Source of the DNA: Oscillospiraceae bacterium
Lineage (GTDB): Bacteria > Bacillota > Clostridia > UBA1381 > UBA9506
Assembly (NCBI GenBank): GCA_015068615.1
Contig: SVKE01000001.1
Coordinates: 1 to 42,678, forward strand
Reading direction: 5' to 3'
Length of the DNA: 42,678 bases
This document shows positions 1-8,264 of the stretch, in pieces. Below the pieces are notes generated by a model. That model saw only the letters and a program-made list of their open reading frames with translations, searched no databases and had not been told where the DNA came from. Positions within the stretch are counted from its first letter, which is position 1; each line of letters starts with the position of its first letter. A program made the translations under genes and the position numbers.

Positions 1-1
1 T

Positions 2-199
2 TCTCTGATACAAAGAATAGAGGTTCACAGCAACGACAAATATGACGGTCATTGTCATGTAAAGGTTGATATTTACTTCACCGCCGTTGGAATGATTGAT
101 ATTCCTGATGAAAAAGAAATATTGGATATAATAAACAAAATCCAAAAAATCTACAGATGTATAAAGTCGGATAACAAGGAAAATGGAGTAGTTCCTTGA
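2..199 (+). CDS. C-terminal end of a large serine recombinase (partial, cut by window edge)
   Basis: This open frame enters from the left edge and ends at a TGA. Its 65 residues contain RIEVHSNDKYDGHCHVKVDIYF, broken here as RIEVHSND / KYDGHCHVKVDIYF, followed by a short acidic and lysine-rich helix. This resembles the DUF4368-type C-terminal tail of resolvase/invertase-family recombinases found on Clostridial transposons and integrative elements. Such enzymes cut and rejoin DNA through an N-terminal catalytic serine, which lies outside the window, so activity cannot be judged. Its position suggests that a mobile element ends close to coordinate 200. The identification rests on recalled family resemblance of a short tail. 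Confidence 0.7.
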   Translation, partial: SLIQRIEVHSNDKYDGHCHVKVDIYFTAVGMIDIPDEKEILDIINKIQKIYRCIKSDNKENGVVP

Positions 200-216
200 T
201 TTTGGAACTACTCCAT
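183..216. repeat. Perfect inverted repeat overlapping the recombinase stop codon
   Basis: Arms ATGGAGTAGTTCC and GGAACTACTCCAT (13 bp each) flank an 8-nt loop. The left arm contains the last codons of the recombinase. A short T-run follows on the minus strand only, so it could terminate minus-strand transcription, or it may be part of a mobile-element end. Confidence 0.55.
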
Positions 217-232
217 AAAAACTTCCTTATGT

Positions 233-255
233 GGCTGTAGCAAAAGGCTACAGCC
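233..255. repeat. Hairpin of the GGCTGTAGC family (copy 1)
   Basis: GGCTGTAGC, 5-nt loop, GCTACAGCC, followed by CGTTTTTAT on the plus strand. It can terminate the recombinase transcript. It is the leftmost member of a family recurring at 5816, 15911, 21650, 24521, 30610 and 37429. Confidence 0.75.
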
Positions 256-287
256 CGTTTTTATACCCTTTCCGCAAGCTACTACTT

Positions 288-319
288 AAAAAGGCAAGCG
301 CACATGCGCTTGCCTTTTT
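288..319. terminator. Bidirectional terminator hairpin
   Basis: AAAAAGGCAAGCGCA pairs with TGCGCTTGCCTTTTT around a 2-nt centre. The A-run and T-run on either side make it usable in both directions. It lies 15 bp beyond the stop of the minus-strand transporter gene, whose transcription it most likely ends. Confidence 0.8.
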
Positions 320-333
320 AAAGCATTTCTACT

Positions 334-1572
334 TTAGAACAAAATAATGAGGAACTGAGAAACGAGCACCACGGCAATCAGTGCAATCGGGTAGGTGGCT
401 GCATAGGCCGAGGCAACATCCTCTGTTTCTGCAACATTAATGAGAGTTCCCAAGGCCGGTGTGCTGGTCATGCCGCCGGTAATGGAGCCTAAATTATTCA
501 AAAGACTCAGCTTCATCACATATTTTGCAAAGATGAATCCGATAATCATCGGGAAGATGGTCATAATTATGCCATATACAAAATACATCACCTGGAAATA
601 CTCAATAAAGCTTGCACCGCCGGCTACGCCAGCGCCGATTAAAAAGAGCATGAGCCCCAGCTCTCTAAACACCTTAAGCGTGTGCTCAGTCGGCATGAGA
701 CTGATTCTGCCGACTCTGCTAAAGTGACCGAAAATTAATGAGACAAGCAGACAGCCGCCGGTGGTTGTCAGCGAGAAGGTGGTGCCGCTTAAGCCGGAGG
801 AGGTAAGCGGGATTTTAATCATGCCCACAAAAATGCCGATGATGGCGGCGATGGAAAAGGCCGCAAAGCCGAAGCCATCTAAATGTATCAGCTTGCCGGA
901 GTAAGGCTTTTTCGTTGCGCCGTCGGTGGCCTGTACAAGAAGCTCTCTTTCCTTTTGCATATCAGCCCGTAGGAATTTGGGTATCAGCTGTACAAACAGT
1001 ACCACGCCGATGACGCCGAATATGTAAGAAATGCCGTGCCCCACGGTGACAGCCGCCTCATACTCTGCAGCAACGGTTGCCTTGGCAGCGGAAAAGGCCG
1101 GCGTTGAGGTGAGTGAACCGGATAAAAGACCGACAATCATAGCTGTAAATTCCTCATGATTTGCTTCGCCAAGACCACGGCCGAGATAAATACAAGCCGC
1201 GGCAGAAATGCCGCCGGCAATAATGATAATCAAGCCTAAGAGTACATATGACTTAAAGTTCTTTTTCATGTTGCTGAAAAACTTCGGTCCGGCGATGAAG
1301 CCGACAGAAGTAACGAACAGAATCAGACCCAGATTTTCTACAATTTTTAGCGCCTTTTCTGTGTAGTTCGGCAGCTCGCCAGCCATTTGCGGATAAAAAA
1401 AGCAGCCAAAGAGCAGGGCGACGATGAACACGCCGGCTGTTCCTAAGGAAACACCCTTAATGGTGATGCGCCCTAGTGCATAACCAACTGCTGCAATAAC
1501 AAACACGCTGAACATTAAAAATGTGATGCCGGTGATGGGAATAACCCCGCCAAATAGATTCATTTTCTTCAT
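334..1572 (-). CDS. AspT/YidE/YbjL-type membrane transporter without TrkA-C domains
   Basis: A 412-residue, very hydrophobic protein with about ten predicted membrane segments. It shows the internal duplication typical of the aspartate:alanine exchanger superfamily: GLLSGSLTSTPAFSAA at about residue 150 and GSITGGMTSTPALGTL near 375 are matching half-repeats. Characterised AspT and YidE proteins are about 550 residues, with two cytosolic TrkA-C domains between the halves. Here the hydrophilic middle is only about 30 residues, so those domains are missing. It probably moves a small organic anion across the cytoplasmic membrane, but the substrate cannot be told. The gene is monocistronic, has a sigma-A promoter at 1644-1672, and an AGAAAGG ribosome site precedes the start. 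Confidence 0.75.
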   Translation of the reverse strand: MKKMNLFGGVIPITGITFLMFSVFVIAAVGYALGRITIKGVSLGTAGVFIVALLFGCFFYPQMAGELPNYTEKALKIVENLGLILFVTSVGFIAGPKFFSNMKKNFKSYVLLGLIIIIAGGISAAACIYLGRGLGEANHEEFTAMIVGLLSGSLTSTPAFSAAKATVAAEYEAAVTVGHGISYIFGVIGVVLFVQLIPKFLRADMQKERELLVQATDGATKKPYSGKLIHLDGFGFAAFSIAAIIGIFVGMIKIPLTSSGLSGTTFSLTTTGGCLLVSLIFGHFSRVGRISLMPTEHTLKVFRELGLMLFLIGAGVAGGASFIEYFQVMYFVYGIIMTIFPMIIGFIFAKYVMKLSLLNNLGSITGGMTSTPALGTLINVAETEDVASAYAATYPIALIAVVLVSQFLIILF

Positions 1573-1643
1573 AGCCTTTCTGCCCGTATAAAATAGGGGA
1601 ATTTCTGCCTCGGGCCGACAGAAGAATATAATACCCTTAAACT

Positions 1644-1672
1644 ATTATAAGGGAAATGCTTTATTTTGTCAA
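1644..1672 (-). promoter_or_regulatory. Sigma-A promoter of the AspT-like transporter gene
   Basis: Reading the minus strand: TTGACA (1672-1667), 17-nt spacer, TATAAT (1649-1644). Both boxes match consensus. The start codon lies about 72 nt downstream of the -10 box. Confidence 0.8.
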
Positions 1673-1723
1673 TCTACAAAGTGACAGTATTCCGGCAGGA
1701 AAAAGGCGTCTGCATGAGCATTT

Positions 1724-2446
1724 TCACATAATAAGTCCACCATTAGGGCTAAGCACCTGTCCCGTGATAAAAGCGGCGGTGCTATCTGAAAGATAAAAAA
1801 CGGCTTCTGCCACCTCCTGCGGAGTGCCTGTTCTGCCCAAGGGCGTTTCCTCACACAGAGCGGCTTTGGCAGCAGCGTCAAGATTTGCATTCATATCGGT
1901 CTCAATGACGCCGGGAGCCACGCAATTAACCCGGATGCCGGAGGGACCAAGCTCCTTTGCCAATGCTTTGGTAAAGCCAATGACCGCGGCTTTTGATGCA
2001 GAATATGCCACCTCGCAGGAGGCGCCGGTGAGCCCCCAGATGGAGGAGAGGTTAACGATGCTGCCGCTCTTTATATGTACCATGTGGGGGAGCAACGCCT
2101 GTGTTAAAAGCATCATACCGCGGAGGTTGACGGCAAAAAGTCTGTCCCATTCTGCCGCTGTGGTGTCACAGAGCATTTTAAAAAGGGCAATGCCCGCATT
2201 GTTAACCAGCACGTCCACAGGGCCGACAGCTTTTGCCAGTGCTGCGATTTGTGCCTCGTCAGCAAGGTCAGCACAGAAGGCCTGCGCCTTGCCGCCTGCG
2301 GAAGAGATTTTTTGACAGACGGCCTCTGCTGCGTCCCTGTTCTTATGATAATGAACGGAGACCGCATAGCCTGCTGTGCCAAAGCGTTCTGCACAGGCGG
2401 CACCGATGCCACGGGATGCGCCGGTAATTAAGACTCTTTTGTCCAT
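1724..2446 (-). CDS. SDR-family oxidoreductase, FabG-like
   Basis: A 240-residue classical short-chain dehydrogenase. It has the nucleotide-binding TGASRGIG near residue 8, NNAG near 85, a catalytic Ser in VNLSSIWG near 135 and the YSASK catalytic pair near 150. The C-terminus SPNGGLIM fits the FabG/3-oxoacyl-ACP reductase group, so it probably reduces a keto group with NAD(P)H in the cytosol. SDR substrate specificity cannot be read from sequence, and no fatty-acid genes are nearby. I chose the ATG at 2444-2446 because GGGAGG lies 8 nt upstream; an in-frame ATG at 2527 would run translation through the 2465-2489 hairpin. Confidence 0.8.
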   Translation of the reverse strand: MDKRVLITGASRGIGAACAERFGTAGYAVSVHYHKNRDAAEAVCQKISSAGGKAQAFCADLADEAQIAALAKAVGPVDVLVNNAGIALFKMLCDTTAAEWDRLFAVNLRGMMLLTQALLPHMVHIKSGSIVNLSSIWGLTGASCEVAYSASKAAVIGFTKALAKELGPSGIRVNCVAPGVIETDMNANLDAAAKAALCEETPLGRTGTPQEVAEAVFYLSDSTAAFITGQVLSPNGGLIM

Positions 2447-2464
2447 GATATTCCTCCCTAGAGA

Positions 2465-2489
2465 GGGGCTGTCGAATTGCGACAGCCCC
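2465..2489. repeat. Hairpin GGGGCTGTCG-5 nt-CGACAGCCCC
   Basis: Perfect 10-bp stem between two minus-strand genes. On the plus strand a T-rich stretch follows, while on the minus strand there is no T-run, so it is a poor terminator for the SLH gene upstream. Its outer bases resemble the GGGGCTGTAGC hairpin family, with CG replacing AGC at the loop side. Confidence 0.6.
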
Positions 2490-2529
2490 TGCTTTTCTTT
2501 TCGTAATTTGGATTTTTCTTGCCCCAACG

Positions 2530-3729
2530 TCAGCGGGTGCCGTAAAATATTTCGTTAAACACCGATTGGGTTTTGCGCACCTTCTCCCGGTATTTAAAGA
2601 CCTGGTAAAGCATTTCGCCGGCCTGTGCCTTGTTGATGCTCTCATAGGGGCGGAAGGTGTTGTCATCATAGCCGCGGATGATGCCATATGCCTCCATATT
2701 TCTCACGGCGTCTCGCGCCCAGCCGGGAATCTGATCAGAATCGGCAAAGTCAAGGTCATCTCTTGCCGGATATAAGAGCTTTAGGCCGTTATCAAGTATT
2801 TTAACAGCCTCAGCACGAGTTAAACGGTCAAAGGGCCTCAGGTACAGGCCACCAGCCTCCGGACTGCCGGCAATTAAGCCGTTTTCGTAGGCGGCAATGG
2901 CCTGACGCAGCATATAGGAGGGTACATCGGTGTCGGCAAAGGGGTTGCCCTCCAGACTATCCTTTGTTTTAATGCCGAAGATGCTGTTTGCCAGAATGAT
3001 GAAGTCAATTCTGGTTAAAACCTTATCCGGATAAAAGTAAAAATGCCCGCCGATTTCTTCGCCGACAATGATTCCTTCTGCGCCCAGCATACCTGCAGCA
3101 TACGCACCCCAGTGCGTAAGCATATCCTCATATTGCAGGGGCTTTTGTGTGGGAGCAGGCGCTTCTGTGGGCTGCGGGGAGGCAGAAGGCGTTTCTGCAG
3201 GCGGTGTCTCTGCAGGTGTGTCCGTGGGCTCGGCCGCGGGCGTATCTGTAGGCGTCGGAGAGGCCGAAGGGGGTTCGGTGGTATCCTCTGCCGGTGGCTG
3301 CGATGCGGTTGCGGCACCATCGCCAATGGTGATGACAACAGCAGAAGGATAGGGCGAGGAGGAGGAGCCGTAGCTTGCATTCCAGGTGAAAATCGCCTCT
3401 CCCGTATAATCCTTTGCCGGCACAAAATTCAGTCGGCCTAAGTCTGCCGTTTTAATTTCTGCGTTTTTAGCGATTGCCTCTGTCCCTAGGCGTAGGGTAC
3501 CGGCTTTTCCGTTCGTCAGCTGTGTGATGGTGACAGATACGAGCGCGCCGCCCTCGGGGGGATTGACGCTACTGGTAAAATCAGCTGCTGAAAATTGCAG
3601 GGTTGTGTTCTTCGGTGTCGATTTTGTAAAATCATTGGCTACAAGCGGGTCGTTGATTCGTTCGGCAAAGGCTGAGAGCCCGCTGAGCGAAAAAACAAGC
3701 GCCATGGCCAAGGCAATTGTCTTTTTCAT
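2530..3729 (-). CDS. Secreted SLH-domain cell-surface protein
   Basis: A 399-residue exported protein. Residues 1-21 are a signal peptide (MKKTIALAMALVF core, Ala-rich cleavage site before ERINDP). A beta-rich domain of about 100 residues follows, containing NFVPAKDYTGEAIFTW and resembling cadherin/Ig-like repeats of bacterial surface proteins. Then comes a Pro/Thr/Ala/Glu linker (about 150-210) and three S-layer homology repeats: LTHWGAYAAG...FYPDKVLTR, FADTDVPSY...LRPFDRLTRAEA and FADSDQIPGW...FRPYESINKAQA. SLH repeats anchor proteins to pyruvylated secondary cell-wall polymer. The start is the ATG at 3727-3729 with GGAGG 8 nt upstream. The function of the N-terminal domain is unknown. Confidence 0.85.
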   Translation of the reverse strand: MKKTIALAMALVFSLSGLSAFAERINDPLVANDFTKSTPKNTTLQFSAADFTSSVNPPEGGALVSVTITQLTNGKAGTLRLGTEAIAKNAEIKTADLGRLNFVPAKDYTGEAIFTWNASYGSSSSPYPSAVVITIGDGAATASQPPAEDTTEPPSASPTPTDTPAAEPTDTPAETPPAETPSASPQPTEAPAPTQKPLQYEDMLTHWGAYAAGMLGAEGIIVGEEIGGHFYFYPDKVLTRIDFIILANSIFGIKTKDSLEGNPFADTDVPSYMLRQAIAAYENGLIAGSPEAGGLYLRPFDRLTRAEAVKILDNGLKLLYPARDDLDFADSDQIPGWARDAVRNMEAYGIIRGYDDNTFRPYESINKAQAGEMLYQVFKYREKVRKTQSVFNEIFYGTR

Positions 3730-3823
3730 GAGAAACCTCCATAATTCGATTGAATATACGGATAGTTTTTTTGAAAAACACAATTTCTATGTGAAAAAAT
3801 TCTTGGTAAGGCAGGTATGTTTT

Positions 3824-4441
3824 TTAGCGACTGGAGGAAATTCCCTGTTGGAATACAAGCTTTCCGAAAAATTGCGGACAGTGAAAATCGGGATTGTCAA
3901 GATGAATTTCGTTCCAGCACGCGTAATGCTCAATCTGCGTGTGCTCACCGCATTTGTAAAAATTGGCTCTGCAGTTTGTGGTGATTTGCTTAAAATGGGT
4001 TAAAATAAAGTCAAACGGGATTTTATAAAAAAGCTCCCAATGCTTTTGCGTGATGACGCTTTTAATATCAAACAGCTCCTCTGGCACATCCACGGCATGC
4101 GTGTCGTAACGGCTTGTATTATAATGAAGATATAGTGTGCCTAGGGGGTTGATTTCAAAATTAAAATAATGATTGTCTGCTTCGTCTGGAGAAAAGAAAA
4201 ATTCCATACAGCTGTCCTCACAAACCTCGCTGTCACGCTCTGTTCTGCGAGCCAGCAGAGGGCGCTCGTCTGTTTTAAAATGAAGGTGGATGGCTTCATC
4301 CGTGTAGACGAGTTGTACCTCAGCGTGAAAAGGGCTTTCCACGCCCGGAAAGGGACTGTAGGTGATGAGCGCAGTCTCTGCGGCTTTAAAGCTTTCTTCT
4401 GTCACAGGACCCTGCACCTTTGTAATGGTGTACGTTTTCAT
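3824..4441 (-). CDS. CBM9-like / DOMON-type carbohydrate-binding protein
   Basis: A 205-residue protein without a signal peptide. The segments FHAEVQLVYTDEAIHLHFKTDERP, DSCMEFFFSP, YFNFEINPLG and CRANFYKCGEHTQIEHYACW (quoted in parts) match the pattern of family-9-like carbohydrate-binding modules, in which an acidic E-FF strand and a late W-E-I-H segment are typical. Stand-alone members occur in many gut Clostridia and Bacteroidetes, where their ligand is generally not established. No signal peptide suggests a cytosolic location, which is odd for a glycan binder. The gene has its own TTTACA-17-TATAAT promoter at 4573-4601 and an AAGGA ribosome site. Confidence 0.65.
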   Translation of the reverse strand: MKTYTITKVQGPVTEESFKAAETALITYSPFPGVESPFHAEVQLVYTDEAIHLHFKTDERPLLARRTERDSEVCEDSCMEFFFSPDEADNHYFNFEINPLGTLYLHYNTSRYDTHAVDVPEELFDIKSVITQKHWELFYKIPFDFILTHFKQITTNCRANFYKCGEHTQIEHYACWNEIHLDNPDFHCPQFFGKLVFQQGISSSR

Positions 4442-4572
4442 GTTCCTTCTCCTTTATATAAATTGGCATATTCCTCTGCCCTGAGCAGAATGCCGATTGT
4501 AAGCCGCGGCAGAATGCTGACGAGAGCCTTGTCGGTGAGGTTAATTAGTAGGATTCTTTCTATCTCCTTTTC

Positions 4573-4601
4573 ATTATAAGAAAAAAATGCAGATTTGTAA
4601 A
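4573..4601 (-). promoter_or_regulatory. Promoter of the CBM9-like gene
   Basis: Minus strand: TTTACA (4601-4596), 17-nt spacer, TATAAT (4578-4573). The start codon is about 130 nt downstream, leaving a leader of roughly 125 nt with no recognisable riboswitch. Confidence 0.65.
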
Positions 4602-4787
4602 GAAATTTATAAAAAGATTTCAGACGGCTGTAAGGTGTATTTTAAAAATGGGGGCTCGATTATCGCGCGGTTTTAAGGCATAGAGCCGCTTCTTCGCATT
4701 TTTTATGACATAAAAAGCATAGAAACGCCCAGAAAAATGACGAATATCCGGAGACAGGATTTGCAGCCGTAATAGATGGGCATACTA

Positions 4788-4816
4788 TTGACAGGGCTGG
4801 CAGACGATGATACAAT
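4788..4816 (+). promoter_or_regulatory. Sigma-A promoter of cysK with extended -10
   Basis: TTGACA (4788-4793), 17-nt spacer, TACAAT (4811-4816) preceded by TGA, an extended -10. I see no T-box or S-box motif between it and the start codon 44 nt downstream. The rest of the 4442-4787 gap shows no gene. Confidence 0.8.
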
Positions 4817-4860
4817 ACATATGATGAAATTGTGACAGTACAAAAAAGGAAGGTATTTAT

Positions 4861-5793
4861 ATGAGCTTGTATACATCTGCCGACCAGCTGATTGGCAAAA
4901 CACCTCTTTTGGAGCTTGCGCAGCTTGAAAAGACCTTGCAGCTTAAAGCGCGGGTGCTGGCAAAGCTGGAATATTATAACCCCGCCGGATCGGTTAAGGA
5001 CCGCGTCGCAAGGGCCATGATTGATGAGGCAGAAGCGTCGGGCAAGCTCAAGCCCGGCTCTGTTATCATTGAGCCTACCTCCGGCAACACCGGCATTGGC
5101 CTTGCCTCCGTTGCTGCGGCAAGAGGCTACCGCATCATTATTGTCATGCCGGAAACGATGTCCGTTGAGCGCAGATTGCTGATGAAGGCCTACGGTGCCG
5201 AGCTTGTTTTAACAGAGGGAGCAAAGGGCATGAAGGGTGCCATCGAAAAGGCGGAGGCGCTTGCAGCCGGCATATCGGACAGCTTTGTTCCGGGGCAGTT
5301 TACAAATCCCGCCAATCCGCAAATCCACCGGCTTACAACAGGGCCGGAAATCTATGAGGATACAAACGGCGAGGTGGATATATTTGTGGCTGGTGTCGGC
5401 ACCGGCGGAACCATTACGGGTGTTGGCGAATATTTAAAATCGAAAAAACCAAACGTTAAAATTGTGGCCGTTGAGCCGGAGAGCTCTGCCGTATTATCCA
5501 CAGGGCTGGCCGGTTCCCACGGCATCCAGGGCATTGGCGCGGGCTTTGTGCCCGAGGTGCTGAATACAAAAATATATGATGAAGTTATAGCGGTGTCGGA
5601 TGCAGACGCCTTTCAAACAGGCCGGATGCTTGGAAAAACCGAAGGTATTTTAGTTGGCATTTCCTCCGGTGCAGCGGCTTTTGCGGCTTTGCAGCTTGCC
5701 AAACGCCCTGAAAACGAAGGGAAGAACATCGTGGTGTTACTGCCCGATACGGGAGACAGATATCTCACCACGCCTATGTTTGCAGAAGAATAA
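4861..5793 (+). CDS. cysK: Cysteine synthase A (O-acetylserine sulfhydrylase)
   Basis: A 310-residue cytosolic PLP enzyme making L-cysteine from O-acetyl-L-serine and sulfide. The PLP lysine is K46 in NPAGSVKDR. The phosphate and substrate loops are TSGNTGIG at 73-80, [11 protein letters not shown] near 178 and [11 protein letters not shown] near 266. Length and motif order match CysK throughout. AGGAAGG ends 7 nt before the ATG. No cysE or serine acetyltransferase is adjacent. It is monocistronic, with a strong promoter and a hairpin terminator shared with the convergent topB. CysM-type or cystathionine synthase paralogues are less likely given the compact length. Confidence 0.93.
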   Translation: MSLYTSADQLIGKTPLLELAQLEKTLQLKARVLAKLEYYNPAGSVKDRVARAMIDEAEASGKLKPGSVIIEPTSGNTGIGLASVAAARGYRIIIVMPETMSVERRLLMKAYGAELVLTEGAKGMKGAIEKAEALAAGISDSFVPGQFTNPANPQIHRLTTGPEIYEDTNGEVDIFVAGVGTGGTITGVGEYLKSKKPNVKIVAVEPESSAVLSTGLAGSHGIQGIGAGFVPEVLNTKIYDEVIAVSDADAFQTGRMLGKTEGILVGISSGAAAFAALQLAKRPENEGKNIVVLLPDTGDRYLTTPMFAEE

Positions 5794-5815
5794 AACCGGA
5801 GATATCATTAAAGAT

Positions 5816-5846
5816 GAGGGGCTGTAGCTTTTTGCTACAGCCCCTC
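5816..5846. terminator. Shared cysK/topB terminator, hairpin family copy 2
   Basis: GAGGGGCTGTAGC, TTTTT loop, GCTACAGCCCCTC, a 13-bp perfect stem directly abutting the topB stop codon. It sits between convergent genes and can stop transcription from both sides. Confidence 0.8.
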
Positions 5847-8018
5847 TTAGTCCTCTTTCTTTGCTGCCATGGCCTTCTCAAAGGCTAACTGCATAGCGGT
5901 TTTTTCTTCGGTCTGTTCCTTTTTCTGCTGTTTTAAATAGTTCCGGACAAAATGCTTCGATGCACCTTCGCCGGCACTCTCTCTGCGCTTTTGATAGGCA
6001 GCCAGTTTTTCCCGGTATCCGCAGGGGCAAATGTATGTCCGCTTGTCACCCTCGCCGAACAGCTCCATGGTTTTGTGACAGTTCGGGCAACGGACGCCGG
6101 TTTTTAGGCTGACGTTTTGCCGATAACTGCATTCTCTGTCCTGACAGACCAGCATTTTCCCTTTTTTTCCGTTGACAGAAAGCAGCATCTTGCCGCAGAC
6201 AGGGCAGGGAGTTGTTGTTATGTTATCGTGCACATAGCGTTTTTCTTCGGTGGCAACGGTTTTTACCAAGGACTGTGTGTAGCCGCGGATTTCGTCAATA
6301 AAGTCTTTTTTGCCAGCCTTTCCCTTGCTGATGGCCTCTAGGGTCTGTTCCCACTTGGCGGTGAGCAGTGGCTCCTTTAAATCGGCAGGCACCAGGTTAA
6401 TCAGCTGGATGCCCTTAGAGGTGGGGACAATGCTCTTGCCGGATTTTTCGATATAAAAGGATGAAAACAATTTTTCAATAATATCCGCACGGGTGGCAGG
6501 AGTCCCGAGACCGCTGCCAATGAATTCCCGCATTTTCTTATCTTCGATAAAGGCACCGGGATTTTCCATGGCAGAGAGCAGTGTGGCCTCTGTGTAGCGG
6601 GCGGGCGGTGTGGTTTTGCCGCTTTTGATGAGGACGCTTTCGCAGGGAAAGGCTGCACCCTCTGCAAGCTTTGGCAGCAGCTGCTCTTCCTCTTCCTCCT
6701 CGTCGGCCACGTCATAAACCGTTTTCCAGCCTCTCTCGAGCACCTCGCGGCCGGTTGCATAAAAGCTGTGGCCACCGGCGGAAAACTCTGCCTTAATTGA
6801 GCAGTACTGATAGGCATCAAAGAAGCAGGTTAAAAAGCGCAGCACCACCAGCCGATACATTTTCCGCTCGTTATCTGATAAATCCAGATAATTCACGCCC
6901 TGCTCCGTGGGGATGATGGCGTGGTGGTCACTGACCTTGGCATTATTGATACAGCTTTTGCTGATGCTGCGTTTTTCTTTTAAAATCCTCGAGGCAACCG
7001 GAGTAAAGTCACCGAAGGAGACTGCACGCACACGCTCTGTCAGCGTGGGCACGATATCCTCTGTCAGGTGGCGTGAATCTGTCCGCGGGTAGGTCAGTGC
7101 CTTATGCCGCTCATAGAGAGACTGCATGATGGAGAGGGTCTCCTTTGGAGAAAAGCCATAGAGCTTGTTGGCGTCTCGCTGCAGCTCCGTCAGGTCATAC
7201 AAATTTGGCGGTGGGGTCTTTTTATTGGTCTTGGTAAGACTTGTCAAGCAAAAATCCTTACCCTTTACGGCTGTGGCAATGGCCTCTGCCGTTTCGCGGT
7301 CAGAAATGGCAGAGTGACCGTTTTTGTCACGATATGTGACCGTGAAGGAGCCCAAATCTGCCTTTACGTTATAATAATCCTTAGGAACAAATTTGCGAAT
7401 GGCATTTTCCCGCTCTACAATGATAGCCAGAGTCGGCGTTTGCACGCGACCGGCCGTCAGCCGTGCGTTATAGCGACAGGTCAGGGCACGTGTCACGTTA
7501 AGCCCCACCAGCCAATCTGCCTCGGCGCGGGCTTGGGCAGATTGATACAGGTTTTCATATTCCTTGCCGTCCTTTAAGGCGGCAAAGCCCTCGCGGATAG
7601 CCTTGTCAGTCTGCGAGGAAATCCAAAGTCGGCGAATGGGTTTTTTAAAGCCTGCCTTCTGGATAATCCAGCGTGCCACAAGCTCGCCCTCACGCCCTGC
7701 ATCGGTGGCAATGACCAAGGAGCTGATTTCCTCGCTTTTTAGCAGTCCCCGCACCACGCTGTATTGCTTCTTTGTGGCGGGAATCACCTCCAGCGCCATC
7801 TTATCCGGCAGCATGGGCAAATCCTCCATGCGCCAGCTTTTATATTGCTTGCCGTAGTGCTCCGGGTCGGCAAGCGTTACCAGATGCCCCAGCGCCCAGG
7901 TGACAATGTATTTGTCTCCGGTGATGTAACCGTTAGCCGGTTTGCGACAGCCCAGCACGCGGGCCAGCTCCTTGCCCACGGAGGGTTTTTCCGCCAGTAC
8001 CAATATTTTTGACATCAT
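5847..8018 (-). CDS. topB: DNA topoisomerase III (type IA)
   Basis: A 723-residue type IA topoisomerase that relaxes negative supercoils and decatenates DNA by single-strand passage. The Toprim domain starts at VLAEKPSVGKELA, with the metal motif TDAGREGE at 105-112. The catalytic tyrosine is Y310 in LTYPRTDSR. The C-terminus carries two zinc ribbons: CPVCGK...CQDREC and CPNCHK...CPCGY. Clostridial genomes often carry several TopB copies, some on mobile elements; nothing around this one suggests a mobile element. AGGAG precedes the first of two adjacent ATGs. A promoter lies at 8053-8081. Confidence 0.92.
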   Translation of the reverse strand: MMSKILVLAEKPSVGKELARVLGCRKPANGYITGDKYIVTWALGHLVTLADPEHYGKQYKSWRMEDLPMLPDKMALEVIPATKKQYSVVRGLLKSEEISSLVIATDAGREGELVARWIIQKAGFKKPIRRLWISSQTDKAIREGFAALKDGKEYENLYQSAQARAEADWLVGLNVTRALTCRYNARLTAGRVQTPTLAIIVERENAIRKFVPKDYYNVKADLGSFTVTYRDKNGHSAISDRETAEAIATAVKGKDFCLTSLTKTNKKTPPPNLYDLTELQRDANKLYGFSPKETLSIMQSLYERHKALTYPRTDSRHLTEDIVPTLTERVRAVSFGDFTPVASRILKEKRSISKSCINNAKVSDHHAIIPTEQGVNYLDLSDNERKMYRLVVLRFLTCFFDAYQYCSIKAEFSAGGHSFYATGREVLERGWKTVYDVADEEEEEEQLLPKLAEGAAFPCESVLIKSGKTTPPARYTEATLLSAMENPGAFIEDKKMREFIGSGLGTPATRADIIEKLFSSFYIEKSGKSIVPTSKGIQLINLVPADLKEPLLTAKWEQTLEAISKGKAGKKDFIDEIRGYTQSLVKTVATEEKRYVHDNITTTPCPVCGKMLLSVNGKKGKMLVCQDRECSYRQNVSLKTGVRCPNCHKTMELFGEGDKRTYICPCGYREKLAAYQKRRESAGEGASKHFVRNYLKQQKKEQTEEKTAMQLAFEKAMAAKKED

Positions 8019-8052
8019 TCATTCTCCTGTATGTAATTATTTTTCTGTGCTT

Positions 8053-8081
8053 ATTGTATCACAAAAAGGCCAGAAGTACAA
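8053..8081 (-). promoter_or_regulatory. Promoter of topB
   Basis: Minus strand: TTGTAC (8081-8076), 17-nt spacer, TACAAT (8058-8053) with TGA directly upstream of the -10 box. Confidence 0.65.
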
Positions 8082-8084
8082 TAA

Positions 8085-8264
8085 AAATATGAATCCGCCT
8101 CTCCCGTCGGGTGCATCTCTAAGCTCGAAAAAAATAGCGGCAAATATGATGTTGGTGTGTATGCCTATAGCTATTTAAAGAGTGAAATGCACCCCGATGC
8201 GGGCACGGTATGTTTTGAGCTGCAATGCTACGAGAACGGCTCAGGCGAAAAGTGGGAGCTTTAG
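8085..8264 (+). pseudogene. Possible gene remnant, C-terminal protein fragment
   Basis: An open frame of about 60 codons without a credible start encodes a protein-like tail containing KYDVGVYAYSYLKSE, MHPDAGTVCFELQCYENG and ends KWEL-stop. The stop overlaps the convergent gpr stop codon. The only in-frame ATG is at 8187 and lacks a ribosome site. The composition looks coding (balanced acidic and aromatic residues), so I read it as the surviving 3' end of a decayed gene. I do not recognise the family. Confidence 0.3.

Noticed and set aside
2447-2527. 27-residue N-terminal extension of the FabG-like protein
   Set aside because: It would translate through the hairpin at 2465 and ignores the GGGAGG site in front of ATG 2446.
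3043-3441. Gly/Arg/Cys-rich plus-strand open frames opposite the first SLH gene
   Set aside because: They mirror the repetitive Pro/Thr linker codons of the real gene, lack ribosome sites and have extreme composition.
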